This document shows positions 1-7,675 of a stretch of DNA of 64,000 bases, one piece after another. Source of the stretch: Hyphomicrobiales bacterium. GTDB taxonomy: Bacteria > Pseudomonadota > Alphaproteobacteria > Rhizobiales > Beijerinckiaceae. Both the position numbers and the translations under genes were made by a program. Numbering within the stretch: the stretch's first letter is position 1; the number at the start of each line of letters is the position of its first letter. The notes beneath the pieces are model-generated. The model was given only the letters and a program-made list of their open reading frames with translations, was not told the origin of the DNA and did no database searches. Location: the NCBI GenBank assembly GCA_027484655.1, contig JAIXSM010000005.1:50451-114450 (forward strand), in the 5' to 3' direction.

Positions 1-170
1 ACATCGCCGAGCGCGGCGATCTCGCACATCTCGCGCTGTTCCTGTGGGCCACCGGCGCCACGGGATTGCTGGGATTTCTGGTGCGCGAACTTGCCGCCGC
101 CAACCGCCGCTTTGACGCCTTCGTGCGCGAGCTTGCCAGATTCAACCGCACCTATGGAGGAGATGAATGA
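1..170 (+). CDS. C-terminal part of a small membrane protein of the GTA-like cluster (5' end outside window)
   Basis: The first reading frame (codons from position 3) is open from the window edge to TGA at 168-170 and gives the last 55 residues of a protein. It has one hydrophobic stretch (LALFLWATGATGLLGFL) followed by a basic, helical C-terminus. The next gene starts at ATG 167, so the two overlap in an ATGA. Its place just before the prohead protease fits the small genes found between portal and protease in GTA-like clusters of this order. I do not recognise a named family. The function is unknown. Confidence 0.6.
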   Translation, partial: IAERGDLAHLALFLWATGATGLLGFLVRELAAANRRFDAFVRELARFNRTYGGDE

Positions 171-307
171 AGCTGTTTGTCATTCCCCGCGCGCGCAGCC
201 GATGGGCGGGCGCCCCCGCCGATTGTGTATTCCGCGCCTTCGTTCAGGCTCTGGCGCGCCTGCGCGCGAGAGGAGCTTCCCCGGTTGCCCATCGGGCGCC
301 ACGATGA
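167..307 (+). CDS. 46-residue protein translationally coupled between two GTA genes
   Basis: ATG at 167 overlaps the stop of the preceding gene (ATGA), and the stop at 305-307 overlaps the ATG of the prohead protease at 304 (again ATGA). The predicted 46-residue product starts MKLFVIPRARSRW, is Arg/Ala-rich and has no recognisable domain. The double stop-start coupling is the main support, since the same arrangement recurs through this cluster. It is too short for family assignment. It may be a real small structural or accessory protein, or only a translational relay into the protease gene. Confidence 0.5.
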   Translation: MKLFVIPRARSRWAGAPADCVFRAFVQALARLRARGASPVAHRAPR

Positions 308-882
308 CGCCGGCGCGCAGTTCACGCCACGCGGCGCTTGAGATGAAACGCGCGTCGCGCGGCCTCGCCAGCGTCGATGAGACAGGCGTATTTGAAGGCT
401 ACGCGAGCGTCTTCGGCGAGGTAGATCTCGGCGGCGATATTGTGATGCCGGGCGCATTCGCGCAAACGTTGCGCAGCCGCGCGGCGTCTGCGGTGCGAAT
501 GCTCTGGCAGCACGAAGCCGGCGAGCCTATTGGCGCCTGGCTTTCTCTCATTGAGGACAGCGTGGGCCTTAAGGCGCGCGGCCGGCTCAATCTTGATGTT
601 GCGCGCGGGCGCGAGGCGCTTGCGCTGCTGCGGCAGGGCGCGGTGGATGGGTTGTCCATCGGCTTTCGCGCCGGGCGCGTGAGCCGGGATCGCAAGAGCG
701 GCGAGCGGCGCATTCACACGCTGGAGCTTGTCGAGATCTCCATCGTCACGTTTCCCATGGCGCCGCAGGCGCGGGTGCATGCTGTGAAGCGCGCATCTGT
801 GGCTGCCGCGCCGGCGTTTGCGCGGCTTGAATGGTTGACAGCCGCCGCATCTTTCGGCGCCGCGCTTGATCGCGCGCGCTGA
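304..882 (+). CDS. HK97-family prohead protease (GTA g4-like)
   Basis: This 192-residue serine protease should mature the capsid by removing the scaffold-like N-terminus of the major capsid protein encoded next. The family pattern is visible: an N-terminal strand FEGYASVF near residue 30, a His in WQHEAGEPIG (His70), a Ser in VDGLSIGF (Ser118), and an acidic partner in ELVEISIVTFP (around Glu144), which is the expected His/Ser/Glu set of peptidase family S78. I chose ATG 304 because it overlaps the previous stop (ATGA). A longer open frame upstream has no conserved content. It lies in the order protease then capsid that is usual for HK97-type phages and GTAs. Confidence 0.93.
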   Translation: MTPARSSRHAALEMKRASRGLASVDETGVFEGYASVFGEVDLGGDIVMPGAFAQTLRSRAASAVRMLWQHEAGEPIGAWLSLIEDSVGLKARGRLNLDVARGREALALLRQGAVDGLSIGFRAGRVSRDRKSGERRIHTLELVEISIVTFPMAPQARVHAVKRASVAAAPAFARLEWLTAAASFGAALDRAR

Positions 883-945
883 CCTGTTGGCGCGCCGCCG
901 TCGCGCGTTCGCATTCTTCGACGGTCGTTCTCACAAGGAGTTGTC

Positions 946-2169
946 ATGACTGCTATTGAAACCAAAGGCGCGGACGCGTTCGGCGACCTTCATCGCGCAT
1001 TCGCATCGTTCCGCGAGGCCAACGATGAGCGTCTCGGCCAGATCGAACGCCGTCTCGGCGCCGATGTCATCACGGAGGAGAAGCTTGCGCGCATCGATCG
1101 CGCGCTCGATGAGACGCAGCGCCGCCTGGATCAGCAGCTGATCCAGAAATCGCGGCCGTTGCTGATGGCCGAAGGCGGCCGCGACAGTGGCGTTGAGCGC
1201 GAGCACAAAGCCGCCTTCCGCGCTTACATGCGTTGCGGCGAGAGCCACGGCCTGAAGGGCATGGAAGAGAAAAACATGAACGCCGCCTCCGGCCCGGATG
1301 GCGGCTTTCTTGTGCCGCAGCCCGCTGAGCGGGAAATCCTCATGCGCATGGCGTCTGTGTCGCCGATCCGCGCCATCGCGTCCGTGCGTGAGATTTCGAC
1401 CGCGACCTTTCGCAAGGCGTTTCCCGTGACGGGGCCTGTTTCAGGCTGGACAGCGGAGATGGACGCGCGCAACCGCACCACAGGGCCACAACTCGCGGAC
1501 ATGACCTTCCCGGCCATGGAGCTGTTCGCGATGCCGGCAGCGACGCAGACCATGCTCGATGACGCCGCGGTGGATGTGGAGCAGTGGCTCGCGGAAGAGG
1601 TGAACACCGTGTTCGCCGAGCAGGAGGGCGCGGCGTTTGTCGGTGGCGACGGGGTGAACCGGCCCACAGGTTTCCTCTCCTATCCGGTTTCCACGCAGGC
1701 CGCCTGGAGCTGGGGGCGCATCGCGTATGTGCCAACTGGCGCCGCCGGCGCCTTCGCCGCCGCCAACCCGTCCGATCAGCTTGTCGATCTGATTTATGCG
1801 CTGCGCGCCGGCTATCGCCAGAACGCGCGGTTTGTCATGAACCGCAGAACGCAAGCTGCTGTGCGCAAGTTGAAGGCCACCACCGGCGAGTATCTGTGGC
1901 AGCCGCCCGCAAGCGCAGACCAGAACGCGACCCTCATGGGCTTTTCTGTCACCGAAGCAGAGAACATGCCTGACATTGGGCCGGACGCCCGCGCGATCGC
2001 CTTTGGCGATTTCAAGCGCGGTTACCTCGTTGTTGATCGCATGGGCGTGCGCATTCTGAGGGATCCTTACTCCGTGAAGCCCTTCGTCTGCTTCTACACC
2101 ACGAAGCGGGTTGGCGGCGGCGTGCAGGATTTTGATGCGATCAAGTTCCTGCGCTTCTCCGTAGCGTAA
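946..2169 (+). CDS. HK97-fold major capsid protein (GTA g5-like)
   Basis: A 407-residue phage major capsid protein. Residues 1-110 are charged and predicted helical/coiled coil (the delta or scaffold domain), and the HK97 fold follows. The junction near residue 105-120 (KNMNAASGPDGGFLVP) resembles the usual protease cleavage zone before the mature N-terminus. Typical motifs include TAEMDARN, SDQLVDLIYAL and the C-terminal GYLVVDRMGVRILRDPY. An AAGGAG ribosome site lies directly upstream of ATG 946. The length and layout match the capsid of alphaproteobacterial GTAs. It builds the head shell, and the protease just upstream should process it. Confidence 0.95.
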   Translation: MTAIETKGADAFGDLHRAFASFREANDERLGQIERRLGADVITEEKLARIDRALDETQRRLDQQLIQKSRPLLMAEGGRDSGVEREHKAAFRAYMRCGESHGLKGMEEKNMNAASGPDGGFLVPQPAEREILMRMASVSPIRAIASVREISTATFRKAFPVTGPVSGWTAEMDARNRTTGPQLADMTFPAMELFAMPAATQTMLDDAAVDVEQWLAEEVNTVFAEQEGAAFVGGDGVNRPTGFLSYPVSTQAAWSWGRIAYVPTGAAGAFAAANPSDQLVDLIYALRAGYRQNARFVMNRRTQAAVRKLKATTGEYLWQPPASADQNATLMGFSVTEAENMPDIGPDARAIAFGDFKRGYLVVDRMGVRILRDPYSVKPFVCFYTTKRVGGGVQDFDAIKFLRFSVA

Positions 2170-2174
2170 GCGCC

Positions 2175-2915
2175 TCAGCGGCTCCACTTCGCCAGAACGC
2201 CGTCGATCCAGCCGCGCTGCGGCTGGATCAGGGCCGCCTGGGTGATGGCGCCGCACGTGCGCTTGCCTTCGCCCGTTGACCACGTGGTGATGGCGATGAC
2301 GGCGCCATCGCGGGCGAAGATCGGCCCGCCTGAATCGCCCGTGCATGCGCCAAAACCTTGCTGCCTGGGATCAGACGCCCACAGCAGTATGTTCGACAAG
2401 GGCGCACGCGCCGTCAGCGCGCCCATCCGCAGATGGCCGGCTGATTGCTCGTCGCCCTCACGGGTCAGTCCAAAGCCCGCGATGGTGAACTCCTGGCCTG
2501 TCGCCACGCGGCTCTCGCCTGACAGGCGGGCGGGCGTGATAGCAGCGCGCAGAGGCTCCTTGAGGCGGACCAGCGCGAGATCGATGGAGCGCGCGCGCTT
2601 GCGCGCTGCGTCGCGCACGAACTCGGGGTGCACCTCGACGGTTGAAACGTCGATCAATCGCGGCCGCCCATATGCGCCGTCATTCACAGCGAGCGCAGAT
2701 GCGCCGTCCACGCAATGCGCCGCTGTCAGCACAACTGTGCGGGACAACGCGACGCCCGTGCAGAAAGCAGCGGCCTGGCGGCTCTGCTTGAGCACCATCA
2801 CCGTTTGCGCCGCAATGTGCGCATCCGCGGGTTGCGAGGGGCCGACGAGCGCCTGCGCCGGAGCGCCCAGCGCTGCGGACGCGGCAAGGATCAACACAGC
2901 GCTTCGCCTGTTCAC
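2175..2915 (-). CDS. Secreted trypsin-like serine protease (peptidase family S1) inserted in the GTA cluster
   Basis: A 246-residue exported protease. Residues 1-23 form a signal peptide (MNRRSAVLILAASAALG, then AQA). The catalytic triad is complete: His67 in TAAHC, Asp112 in SIDLALV, Ser195 in GDSGGP. I chose GTG 2915 because GGAG lies 6 nt upstream; a TTG at 2927 is possible but has a poorer context. The gene runs against the capsid and connector genes, with 5 bp to the capsid stop and 26 bp to the connector start. It has no counterpart in the Rhodobacter capsulatus GTA operon as I know it. Its location suggests insertion into the cluster, but a role in particle release or envelope passage cannot be excluded. 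Confidence 0.9.
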   Translation of the reverse strand: MNRRSAVLILAASAALGAPAQALVGPSQPADAHIAAQTVMVLKQSRQAAAFCTGVALSRTVVLTAAHCVDGASALAVNDGAYGRPRLIDVSTVEVHPEFVRDAARKRARSIDLALVRLKEPLRAAITPARLSGESRVATGQEFTIAGFGLTREGDEQSAGHLRMGALTARAPLSNILLWASDPRQQGFGACTGDSGGPIFARDGAVIAITTWSTGEGKRTCGAITQAALIQPQRGWIDGVLAKWSR

Positions 2916-2941
2916 GCTTCGCTCCAAAGGATTTGACGACC

Positions 2942-3514
2942 ATGACTCCCATACTCATTGCGCCGCCAGCCGTCGAGCCTTTGTCGCTGGCTGAGGCGAA
3001 AGTCTGGCTGCGCGTTGACACAACATCCGACGATGATGTGATCGGCGCGCTCATCGCCTCCGCACGGCTCGTGGTGGAGGCGCTCGTGCGTCGCGTGCTG
3101 GTGGCGCAGACATGGCGCATCGCGCTGGACAGCGCGCCCGCGAGCGGCTTTTTGCTTCCGATTTCGCCGGTGCGCTCCATTGCGGCTGTGCGCGTGTTTC
3201 CTCTTGCAGGGCCTGCGCAGACGTTGCCCGCCGACATGTATGCCCTCGATCAGGATCTGGGAACCGGGCGCCTCGTGTTCAACACGACGCCGCCATCGCC
3301 CGGACGCTTGCGTGATGGCTTCGAGATCGATTTCGTCGCAGGGTTCTCCGATACCGCGGCGGGTGTGCCCGCGCCGCTGCGGCAAGCGATGCGTATCCTC
3401 ATCGCGCGCTGGTATGAAAACCGCGGGGATGTGGAGGCCGATGCGGATATGGCGCGGACGCCTGCTTCCGTCGCCGCGCTTGTCGCGCCCTATCGGCGCG
3501 TGAGGCTCGCATGA
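2942..3514 (+). CDS. Head-tail connector protein (GTA g6-like, phage gp6 family)
   Basis: A 190-residue protein of the phage head-tail connector (gp6/DUF3199-like) group. The N-terminus PPAVEPLSLAEAKVWLRVD, the helix EDVIGALIASARLVVEA-like segment and the C-terminal ILIARWYENRGDVE are typical of adaptor proteins that sit under the portal ring. ATG 2942 is preferred over TTG 2933 because AAAGGA lies about 10 nt before it. The gene overlaps the next one by ATGA (3511-3514). It joins the DNA-filled head to the tail. Confidence 0.88.
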   Translation: MTPILIAPPAVEPLSLAEAKVWLRVDTTSDDDVIGALIASARLVVEALVRRVLVAQTWRIALDSAPASGFLLPISPVRSIAAVRVFPLAGPAQTLPADMYALDQDLGTGRLVFNTTPPSPGRLRDGFEIDFVAGFSDTAAGVPAPLRQAMRILIARWYENRGDVEADADMARTPASVAALVAPYRRVRLA

Positions 3515-3837
3515 GGCGCGCGCGCGTTGGCGAACTCAATCTGCGCTTCGCGATTGAGCGCCCTGTCGATGCGGCCGATGACATCGGCGGCGCTTCGCGC
3601 ACGTGGGCCAGCGTCGCGACCGTGTGGGGCCGGCTGGAGACGCTGGGCGGCGAGGCTGCGTTCATCGCGCAGCGTCCCGAGACTCAGGGGCCACACCGCA
3701 TCGTTATTCGTTGGCGCCCGGATGTCACTGCGGCCCTGCGGCTTCGGCTTGGCGCACGCGTATTTGTCATCAATGCGGCGACCGACGCCGATGGGCGCCG
3801 ACGCTTCCTGCGCCTGCAATGCGACGAGATCGCGTGA
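3511..3837 (+). CDS. Phage head closure / head-tail adaptor protein (GTA g7-like)
   Basis: A 108-residue head-tail adaptor. It shows the short beta-rich layout of this family: an opening segment LNLRFAIERP, the conserved TWASVATVWGRLETL, RIVIRWRPD in the middle, and a C-terminal FLRLQCDEI. The start codon overlaps the connector stop (ATGA), so the two are probably translationally coupled. It should close the head channel and dock the tail in the assembled particle. Confidence 0.87.
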   Translation: MRRARVGELNLRFAIERPVDAADDIGGASRTWASVATVWGRLETLGGEAAFIAQRPETQGPHRIVIRWRPDVTAALRLRLGARVFVINAATDADGRRRFLRLQCDEIA

Positions 3838-3847
3838 GGAGACCGCA

Positions 3848-4258
3848 ATGACGTTTGCTCATGAAATCGCGTTGCGCAAGGCGGTGCGAGACCGGTTGCT
3901 CGCAAATGCCGCGCTGGTCGCGCGCCTTGGCGGCGCGCGCGTCCACGACCAGGCGCCCCGCGATGCGCCCACGCCCTACGTGGTTATAGCGCAGTCGCAG
4001 GTGCGCGACTGGTCGACAATGACCGAGCGCGGCGGCGAACACATGCTGTTTCTCGATGTCTGGTCGCAGAGCCCCGGCGCGCGGGAGGCGCTCGAGATCA
4101 TGGCGCTCATCGCAGATGCGCTGAACGATGCGCAACTGACGTTGCCGGGCGCGACGTGCGTGCTTGTGCGTGTTCTCGATACGCAAACCACCCGTGAGGT
4201 TGGCGGGCGTTTCGCGCGCGGACGACTGCGCGTGCGCGCTCTTGTGGAAACTGTTTAA
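3848..4258 (+). CDS. DUF3168 tail completion protein (GTA g8-like)
   Basis: A 136-residue member of DUF3168, the tail-completion or tail-terminator type of siphophages and GTAs. Features seen are an N-terminal helix (EIALRKAVRDRLLANAALVARLGG), the strand PTPYVVIAQSQVRDWS, then MLFLDVWS and a C-terminal ARGRLRVRALVE. I chose ATG 3848, eleven bases after the previous stop and preceded by GAGGAGACC, over an upstream in-frame extension that only covers the adaptor gene. It should cap the tail tube at the head-proximal end. Confidence 0.87.
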   Translation: MTFAHEIALRKAVRDRLLANAALVARLGGARVHDQAPRDAPTPYVVIAQSQVRDWSTMTERGGEHMLFLDVWSQSPGAREALEIMALIADALNDAQLTLPGATCVLVRVLDTQTTREVGGRFARGRLRVRALVETV

Positions 4259-4279
4259 CCCAACCCGGCGGAGATCATC

Positions 4280-4690
4280 ATGGCCGCACAAAAAGGCAAA
4301 GACCTGCTCCTCAAGGTTGAGGACGGGGCAGGGCAGTTCGTCACGGTGGCGGGACTGCGCACCCATCGCTTTGCGCTGAACGCCGACACTGTCGATATCA
4401 CGCATATGGAGTCCGCCGGCCGCTGGCGGGAGTTGCTTGCAGGCGCCGGCGTCAAACGCGCCAGCATCGCAGGCGCCGGCGTGTTCAAGGATGTGGCGTC
4501 AGACGCGCTGATCCGCGCCACGTTCTTCGAGGGGATCATCCGTGGATGGCAGGTGATTGTTCCCTCGTTCGGGGTGATCGAGGGAGATTTTCATATCTCC
4601 AGTCTCGATTACCGCGGCGAACATTCCGGCGAGGTGACATTTGAACTGTCGCTTGAATCCGCCGGGCCGCTCACGTTCACGGTGGCTTGA
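4280..4690 (+). CDS. Phage major tail tube protein, TP901-1 family (GTA g9-like)
   Basis: A 136-residue tail tube subunit. The start MAAQKGKDLLLKV, the segment VAGLRTHRFALNADTVDIT, and the closing pattern GEVTFELSLESAGPLTF are characteristic of the TP901-1 major tail protein group found in GTA clusters. GGCGGAG precedes the ATG by about 8 nt. The stop codon is two bases from the ATG of the next gene. It polymerises as hexameric rings around the tape measure. Confidence 0.92.
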   Translation: MAAQKGKDLLLKVEDGAGQFVTVAGLRTHRFALNADTVDITHMESAGRWRELLAGAGVKRASIAGAGVFKDVASDALIRATFFEGIIRGWQVIVPSFGVIEGDFHISSLDYRGEHSGEVTFELSLESAGPLTFTVA

Positions 4691-4692
4691 CC

Positions 4693-5049
4693 ATGGCTAA
4701 TCGCAGACGCGGCGACGTCGACGCCATTCTCGGCGGCAAACGTTACACCTTGCGCCTGACGCTTGGCGCGCTGGCGGAACTTGAGGATGCGTTCGGCGCA
4801 GGCGACCTCATGGAGCTTGCGCAGCGTTTTGAGAGCGGGCGCCTTGGCGCGCGTGATCTCCTGCACATTATCGGCGCGGGCCTGCGTGGCGGGGGCGCGC
4901 AGATCAGCGACGCGGAGGCTGCAAACCTTGCCGCTGACAATGGCCTTAGCGATTACGTCCGCATCGTCGCGGATCTTCTGGCTGCGACATTCGGCGAACC
5001 GGATGCGGAGGGTTGCAGCCCGCACCCTCCGCAGCCGCAGGACGCCTGA
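4693..5049 (+). CDS. Gene transfer agent family protein (GTA g10-like)
   Basis: A 118-residue protein of the GTA g10 family. It begins with MANRRRGDVDAILGGKRYTL, has the family's LTLGALAELEDAFG helix, and a conserved RDLLHIIGAGLRGGG segment. ATG 4693 follows the tail-tube stop by two bases; a TTG at 4687 overlaps that stop and is less likely. The proline-rich last 15 residues run over the start of the next reading frame. In GTA clusters this gene pairs with a tail assembly chaperone gene, and the two may act like the G/GT pair of siphophages. Confidence 0.85.
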   Translation: MANRRRGDVDAILGGKRYTLRLTLGALAELEDAFGAGDLMELAQRFESGRLGARDLLHIIGAGLRGGGAQISDAEAANLAADNGLSDYVRIVADLLAATFGEPDAEGCSPHPPQPQDA

Positions 5050-5282
5050 GCGCCGAAAGCGCCTCCAGCGGAGCGAGATCCGCTCCGCCGCCCTTCCCCT
5101 GGCGTGAGGCGATGGCTTTCGGGCTGGGCGTCCTGCGGCTTGACGCGGCGGCCTTCTGGTCGCTGACGCCGCGCGAACTTGCGAGCGCCCACGAAGGCGT
5201 GTTCGGCGCGGCGCCAAAGGCGATGGGTCGCGGCGTTCTCGATGCGCTGATGCGCGACTTTCCCGATGGAGCATGTGAATGA
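5013..5282 (+). CDS. Phage tail assembly chaperone (GTA rcc01693-like)
   Basis: This small protein carries the conserved core of the GTA tail assembly chaperone: FPWREAMAFGLGVLRL followed by FWSLTPRELASA. The core begins about residue 28 if TTG 5013 is used. Starts at CTG 5046 or ATG 5112 are also possible, but 5112 would cut off the FPW motif. The frame overlaps the end of the g10-like gene by up to 37 nt, in a different frame, and its own stop overlaps the next ATG (ATGA at 5279). It probably keeps the tape measure soluble during tail assembly. The start is uncertain. Confidence 0.8.
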   Translation: MQPAPSAAAGRLSAESASSGARSAPPPFPWREAMAFGLGVLRLDAAAFWSLTPRELASAHEGVFGAAPKAMGRGVLDALMRDFPDGACE

Positions 5283-5842
5283 CACAGATGGATGGAGGCT
5301 TCGCCGCGCAGGACGCCGACGATGTGCGCGCCGGCCTGGACCGCGTGGAGGCGTCGGCGCAACGCATGTCGCGCACGCTGACGCGCGCTTTCGCCAGCGC
5401 TGTGGTGAGCGGAAAATCATTTGAGGACACGCTGAAGGGTGTCGCGCTCGCGCTCTCGAAAATGGCGCTCAACAGCGCGATGAAGCCGCTTCAACAGGGC
5501 GTATCGTCATCGCTTAACGCGCTGATGTCAGCGTTTTCATCATCAGGCGGATCGCCGGCCATCACTCCGTTCGCCGATGGCGGCGTTGTGGCGCGCCCCA
5601 CTTTCTTCGGCGCGCAAGGCGGTCTTGGCCTCATGGGCGAGCGCGGCGCGGAAGCGATCATGCCGCTGGCGCGCGGGGCGGACGGACGCCTGGGCGTGGC
5701 GATGACCGGCGGCGGCGGAGCGCGCGCGCCTATTGTTAATGTCACCATCAACACGCCGGATGCGGAGAGTTTCCGCCGCTCGCAGGTGGAAGTGTCCGCC
5801 GCTCTCGCGCGCGCCGTTGGCCGCGGCCGGCGCGGGCTGTAA
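5279..5842 (+). CDS. Short phage tail tape measure protein (GTA g11-like)
   Basis: A 187-residue tape measure protein. It has a helical N-terminal half (LDRVEASAQRMSRTLTRAF, then LKGVALALSKMALN), a Gly-rich middle, and the C-terminal block PFADGGVVARPTFF / GLMGERGAEAIMPL typical of lambda-type and GTA tape measures. At under 200 residues it is far shorter than most phage tape measures. This fits the very short tail of GTA particles, because tape length sets tail length. It is translationally coupled to the chaperone gene. Confidence 0.88.
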   Translation: MTQMDGGFAAQDADDVRAGLDRVEASAQRMSRTLTRAFASAVVSGKSFEDTLKGVALALSKMALNSAMKPLQQGVSSSLNALMSAFSSSGGSPAITPFADGGVVARPTFFGAQGGLGLMGERGAEAIMPLARGADGRLGVAMTGGGGARAPIVNVTINTPDAESFRRSQVEVSAALARAVGRGRRGL

Positions 5843-5843
5843 C

Positions 5844-6080
5844 TTACGCGCGCAGCATCGTTGCGATTTCGTCTTTCAGGCGCAGGCGCTGCTTCTTGAG
5901 CTCCTCAAGAAAGTCATCGCTTGTGGGCTCCACCTCCACCTCGGCGCGATGAATCGCGCGGTTCACGTCGTGGTAGCGCTCGGCGAGCCGCGCGAAGTGG
6001 TTGTCGTTCATCTTCAGCGTGCGGATGCGCTCGCCATGCTGCGGAAACTCCTCGTTCAGGTCATGAGGAACGTGGCTCAT
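5844..6080 (-). CDS. YdcH/DUF465 family protein
   Basis: A 78-residue, highly charged protein, starting MSHVPHDLNEEFPQHGERI. It has the DUF465 pattern of two helices (NDNHFARLAERYHDVNRAIHRA and FLEELKKQRLRLKDEIA). ATG 6080 is chosen because AAGGAGAAGG lies just upstream; a longer in-frame extension has no conserved content. The gene lies on the strand opposite to the tail genes, one base from the tape measure stop. The family is common in alphaproteobacterial chromosomes and its biochemical role is not known. Confidence 0.85.
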   Translation of the reverse strand: MSHVPHDLNEEFPQHGERIRTLKMNDNHFARLAERYHDVNRAIHRAEVEVEPTSDDFLEELKKQRLRLKDEIATMLRA

Positions 6081-6160
6081 GGCGTCCTTCTCCTTGACTG
6101 TTGCGGCAGGCATCACCTTAGGCCTTCGCCGCGCCCTCTCATTGCTCTGGATCAATCCTC

Positions 6161-6796
6161 ATGAGTTTTCATGAAATCCTTTTTCCCACGGGCATCTCGC
6201 TGGGCGCGCGCGGCGGGCCGGAGCGCCTCACGGAGGTGGTTCTCACCGGCTCGGGGCGCGAGGAGCGAAACCAGCGCTGGCGCCGCTCCCGACGCAAATG
6301 GAACGCTGGATATGGCGTGCGGCGCCTGTCGGACATCGACCAGGTTGTGGCGTTCTTCGAAGAGCGACGCGGCAGGCTCTTTGGCTTTCGCTGGCGCGAT
6401 CCGCTTGATCATCGCTCCTGCGCGCCGGGCGTTGCTCCGGGCCCGCGCGATCAAGCGCTCGGGATCGGCAACGGGTCACGGACGCAGTTTCAACTCGTGA
6501 AGACCTATGGGCAGGCATTCGCCCCTTACGTGCGCGACATCAGCAAGCCTGTGACGGGTTCTGTTCGCGTTGCGGTAGGGGGCGTTGAGCGCCCCGTTGC
6601 AGACTTCGCGGTCAATACCGCCACGGGCGTCGTCACATTCGTTGCCGGGCGCGCGCCCGCTGCGGGACAGACCGTGACGGCGGGCTTTTTGTTCGATACG
6701 CCCGCGCGCTTCGACGCCGATTATCTTGAGGCGGATGTGGCGTCTTTCCAGGCTGGCGAAATCCCCGTGATCCCCATCATCGAAGTTTTTGTGTGA
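6161..6796 (+). CDS. Distal tail protein, DUF2460 (GTA g12-like)
   Basis: A 211-residue member of DUF2460 (TIGR02217), the distal tail protein of GTAs. The diagnostic motifs are the start FHEILFPTGISLGARGGPE, RNQRWRRSRRKWNAGYG, and the segment VVAFFEERRGRLFGFRWRD. The C-terminal half carries GVVTFVAGRAPAAGQTVTAG and FQAGEIPVIPIIEV. It is followed six bases later by the hub gene. It should form the ring joining the tail tube to the hub. Confidence 0.93.
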   Translation: MSFHEILFPTGISLGARGGPERLTEVVLTGSGREERNQRWRRSRRKWNAGYGVRRLSDIDQVVAFFEERRGRLFGFRWRDPLDHRSCAPGVAPGPRDQALGIGNGSRTQFQLVKTYGQAFAPYVRDISKPVTGSVRVAVGGVERPVADFAVNTATGVVTFVAGRAPAAGQTVTAGFLFDTPARFDADYLEADVASFQAGEIPVIPIIEVFV

Positions 6797-6802
6797 GGCT
6801 CC

Positions 6803-7675
6803 ATGCGCCAGATCTCATCGGCTTTTCGCGCGCGTCTTGACGCCGGGGCGACAACGCTGTGCGCGTGCTGGCGCGTGGTGCGTCGCGACGGCGTCGTGCA
6901 GGGGTTCACCGACCACGACGTCGATATTGTGTTTGATGGCGTGACGTACTCGGCCGCGTCGGGCCTCGATGGCTCCGGGTTCGAGACAGACCTCGGGTTC
7001 GCTGTCGGCGGCGCGGAGGCTGCCGGCGCGTTGTCGTCCGCCTCCATCACCGAGCGCGATCTTCTGAATGGCGCATGGGATGGCGCGCGCGTTGAGATCT
7101 GGCGCGTTGACTGGGCGGCGCCCGAACATCGCGTGCTCATGCAGAGCGGCGTGGTGGGCGAGGTGCGCCGCGATGGCGCGCGCTTCGTGGCGGAACTGCG
7201 CTCGCTGGCGCACGCGCTCGATCAGGAGAGGGGGCGGCTGTTCGGCGCCCACTGCGACGCCGACCTGGGCGATGTGCGTTGCCGCTTTGCGTTAAGCGCG
7301 TCGCCTTTCGTCCATGAGACAGTCGTCGCCGGATATGGCGACCTTGGCGTGCGCGCTCCGCTTCCGCGTGTGGCGGATGGCTTTTACGCCAACGGGCGCA
7401 TCACGTTTGTGAGCGGCGCGAACGCGGGCGCGTCGCACACTGTGCGCGCGCATCGCGATGGCGTGCTGACCCTGTGGACGGCGCCCACGTTGGCGCCGGC
7501 CAGCGGCGACCGCATCCGCATTCACGCAGGTTGCGACAAGACGTTCGCCACCTGCCGCGACACGTTTCGCAATATCGGCAATTTTCGCGGATTTCCGCAC
7601 CTGCCCGGCAATGACGAGCTGTTCGCGCCGGCCTTGTCAGGACCGCAGCTTGATGGCGGGAGCTTGTTTCGATGA
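6803..7675 (+). CDS. Tail hub protein, DUF2163 (GTA g13-like)
   Basis: A 290-residue DUF2163 (TIGR02218, 'BR0599-like') protein. It begins MRQISSAFRARLDAGATTLC and carries GFTDHDVDIVFDGVTY near residue 33, and the C-terminal GFPHLPGNDELF. Four cysteines occur in two pairs, CDADLGDVRC (151/160) and CDKTFATC (244/251), consistent with the metal (iron-sulfur) site reported for hub proteins of this type. The stop overlaps the start of the hydrolase gene (ATGA). It forms the hub at the tail tip. Confidence 0.93.
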   Translation: MRQISSAFRARLDAGATTLCACWRVVRRDGVVQGFTDHDVDIVFDGVTYSAASGLDGSGFETDLGFAVGGAEAAGALSSASITERDLLNGAWDGARVEIWRVDWAAPEHRVLMQSGVVGEVRRDGARFVAELRSLAHALDQERGRLFGAHCDADLGDVRCRFALSASPFVHETVVAGYGDLGVRAPLPRVADGFYANGRITFVSGANAGASHTVRAHRDGVLTLWTAPTLAPASGDRIRIHAGCDKTFATCRDTFRNIGNFRGFPHLPGNDELFAPALSGPQLDGGSLFR

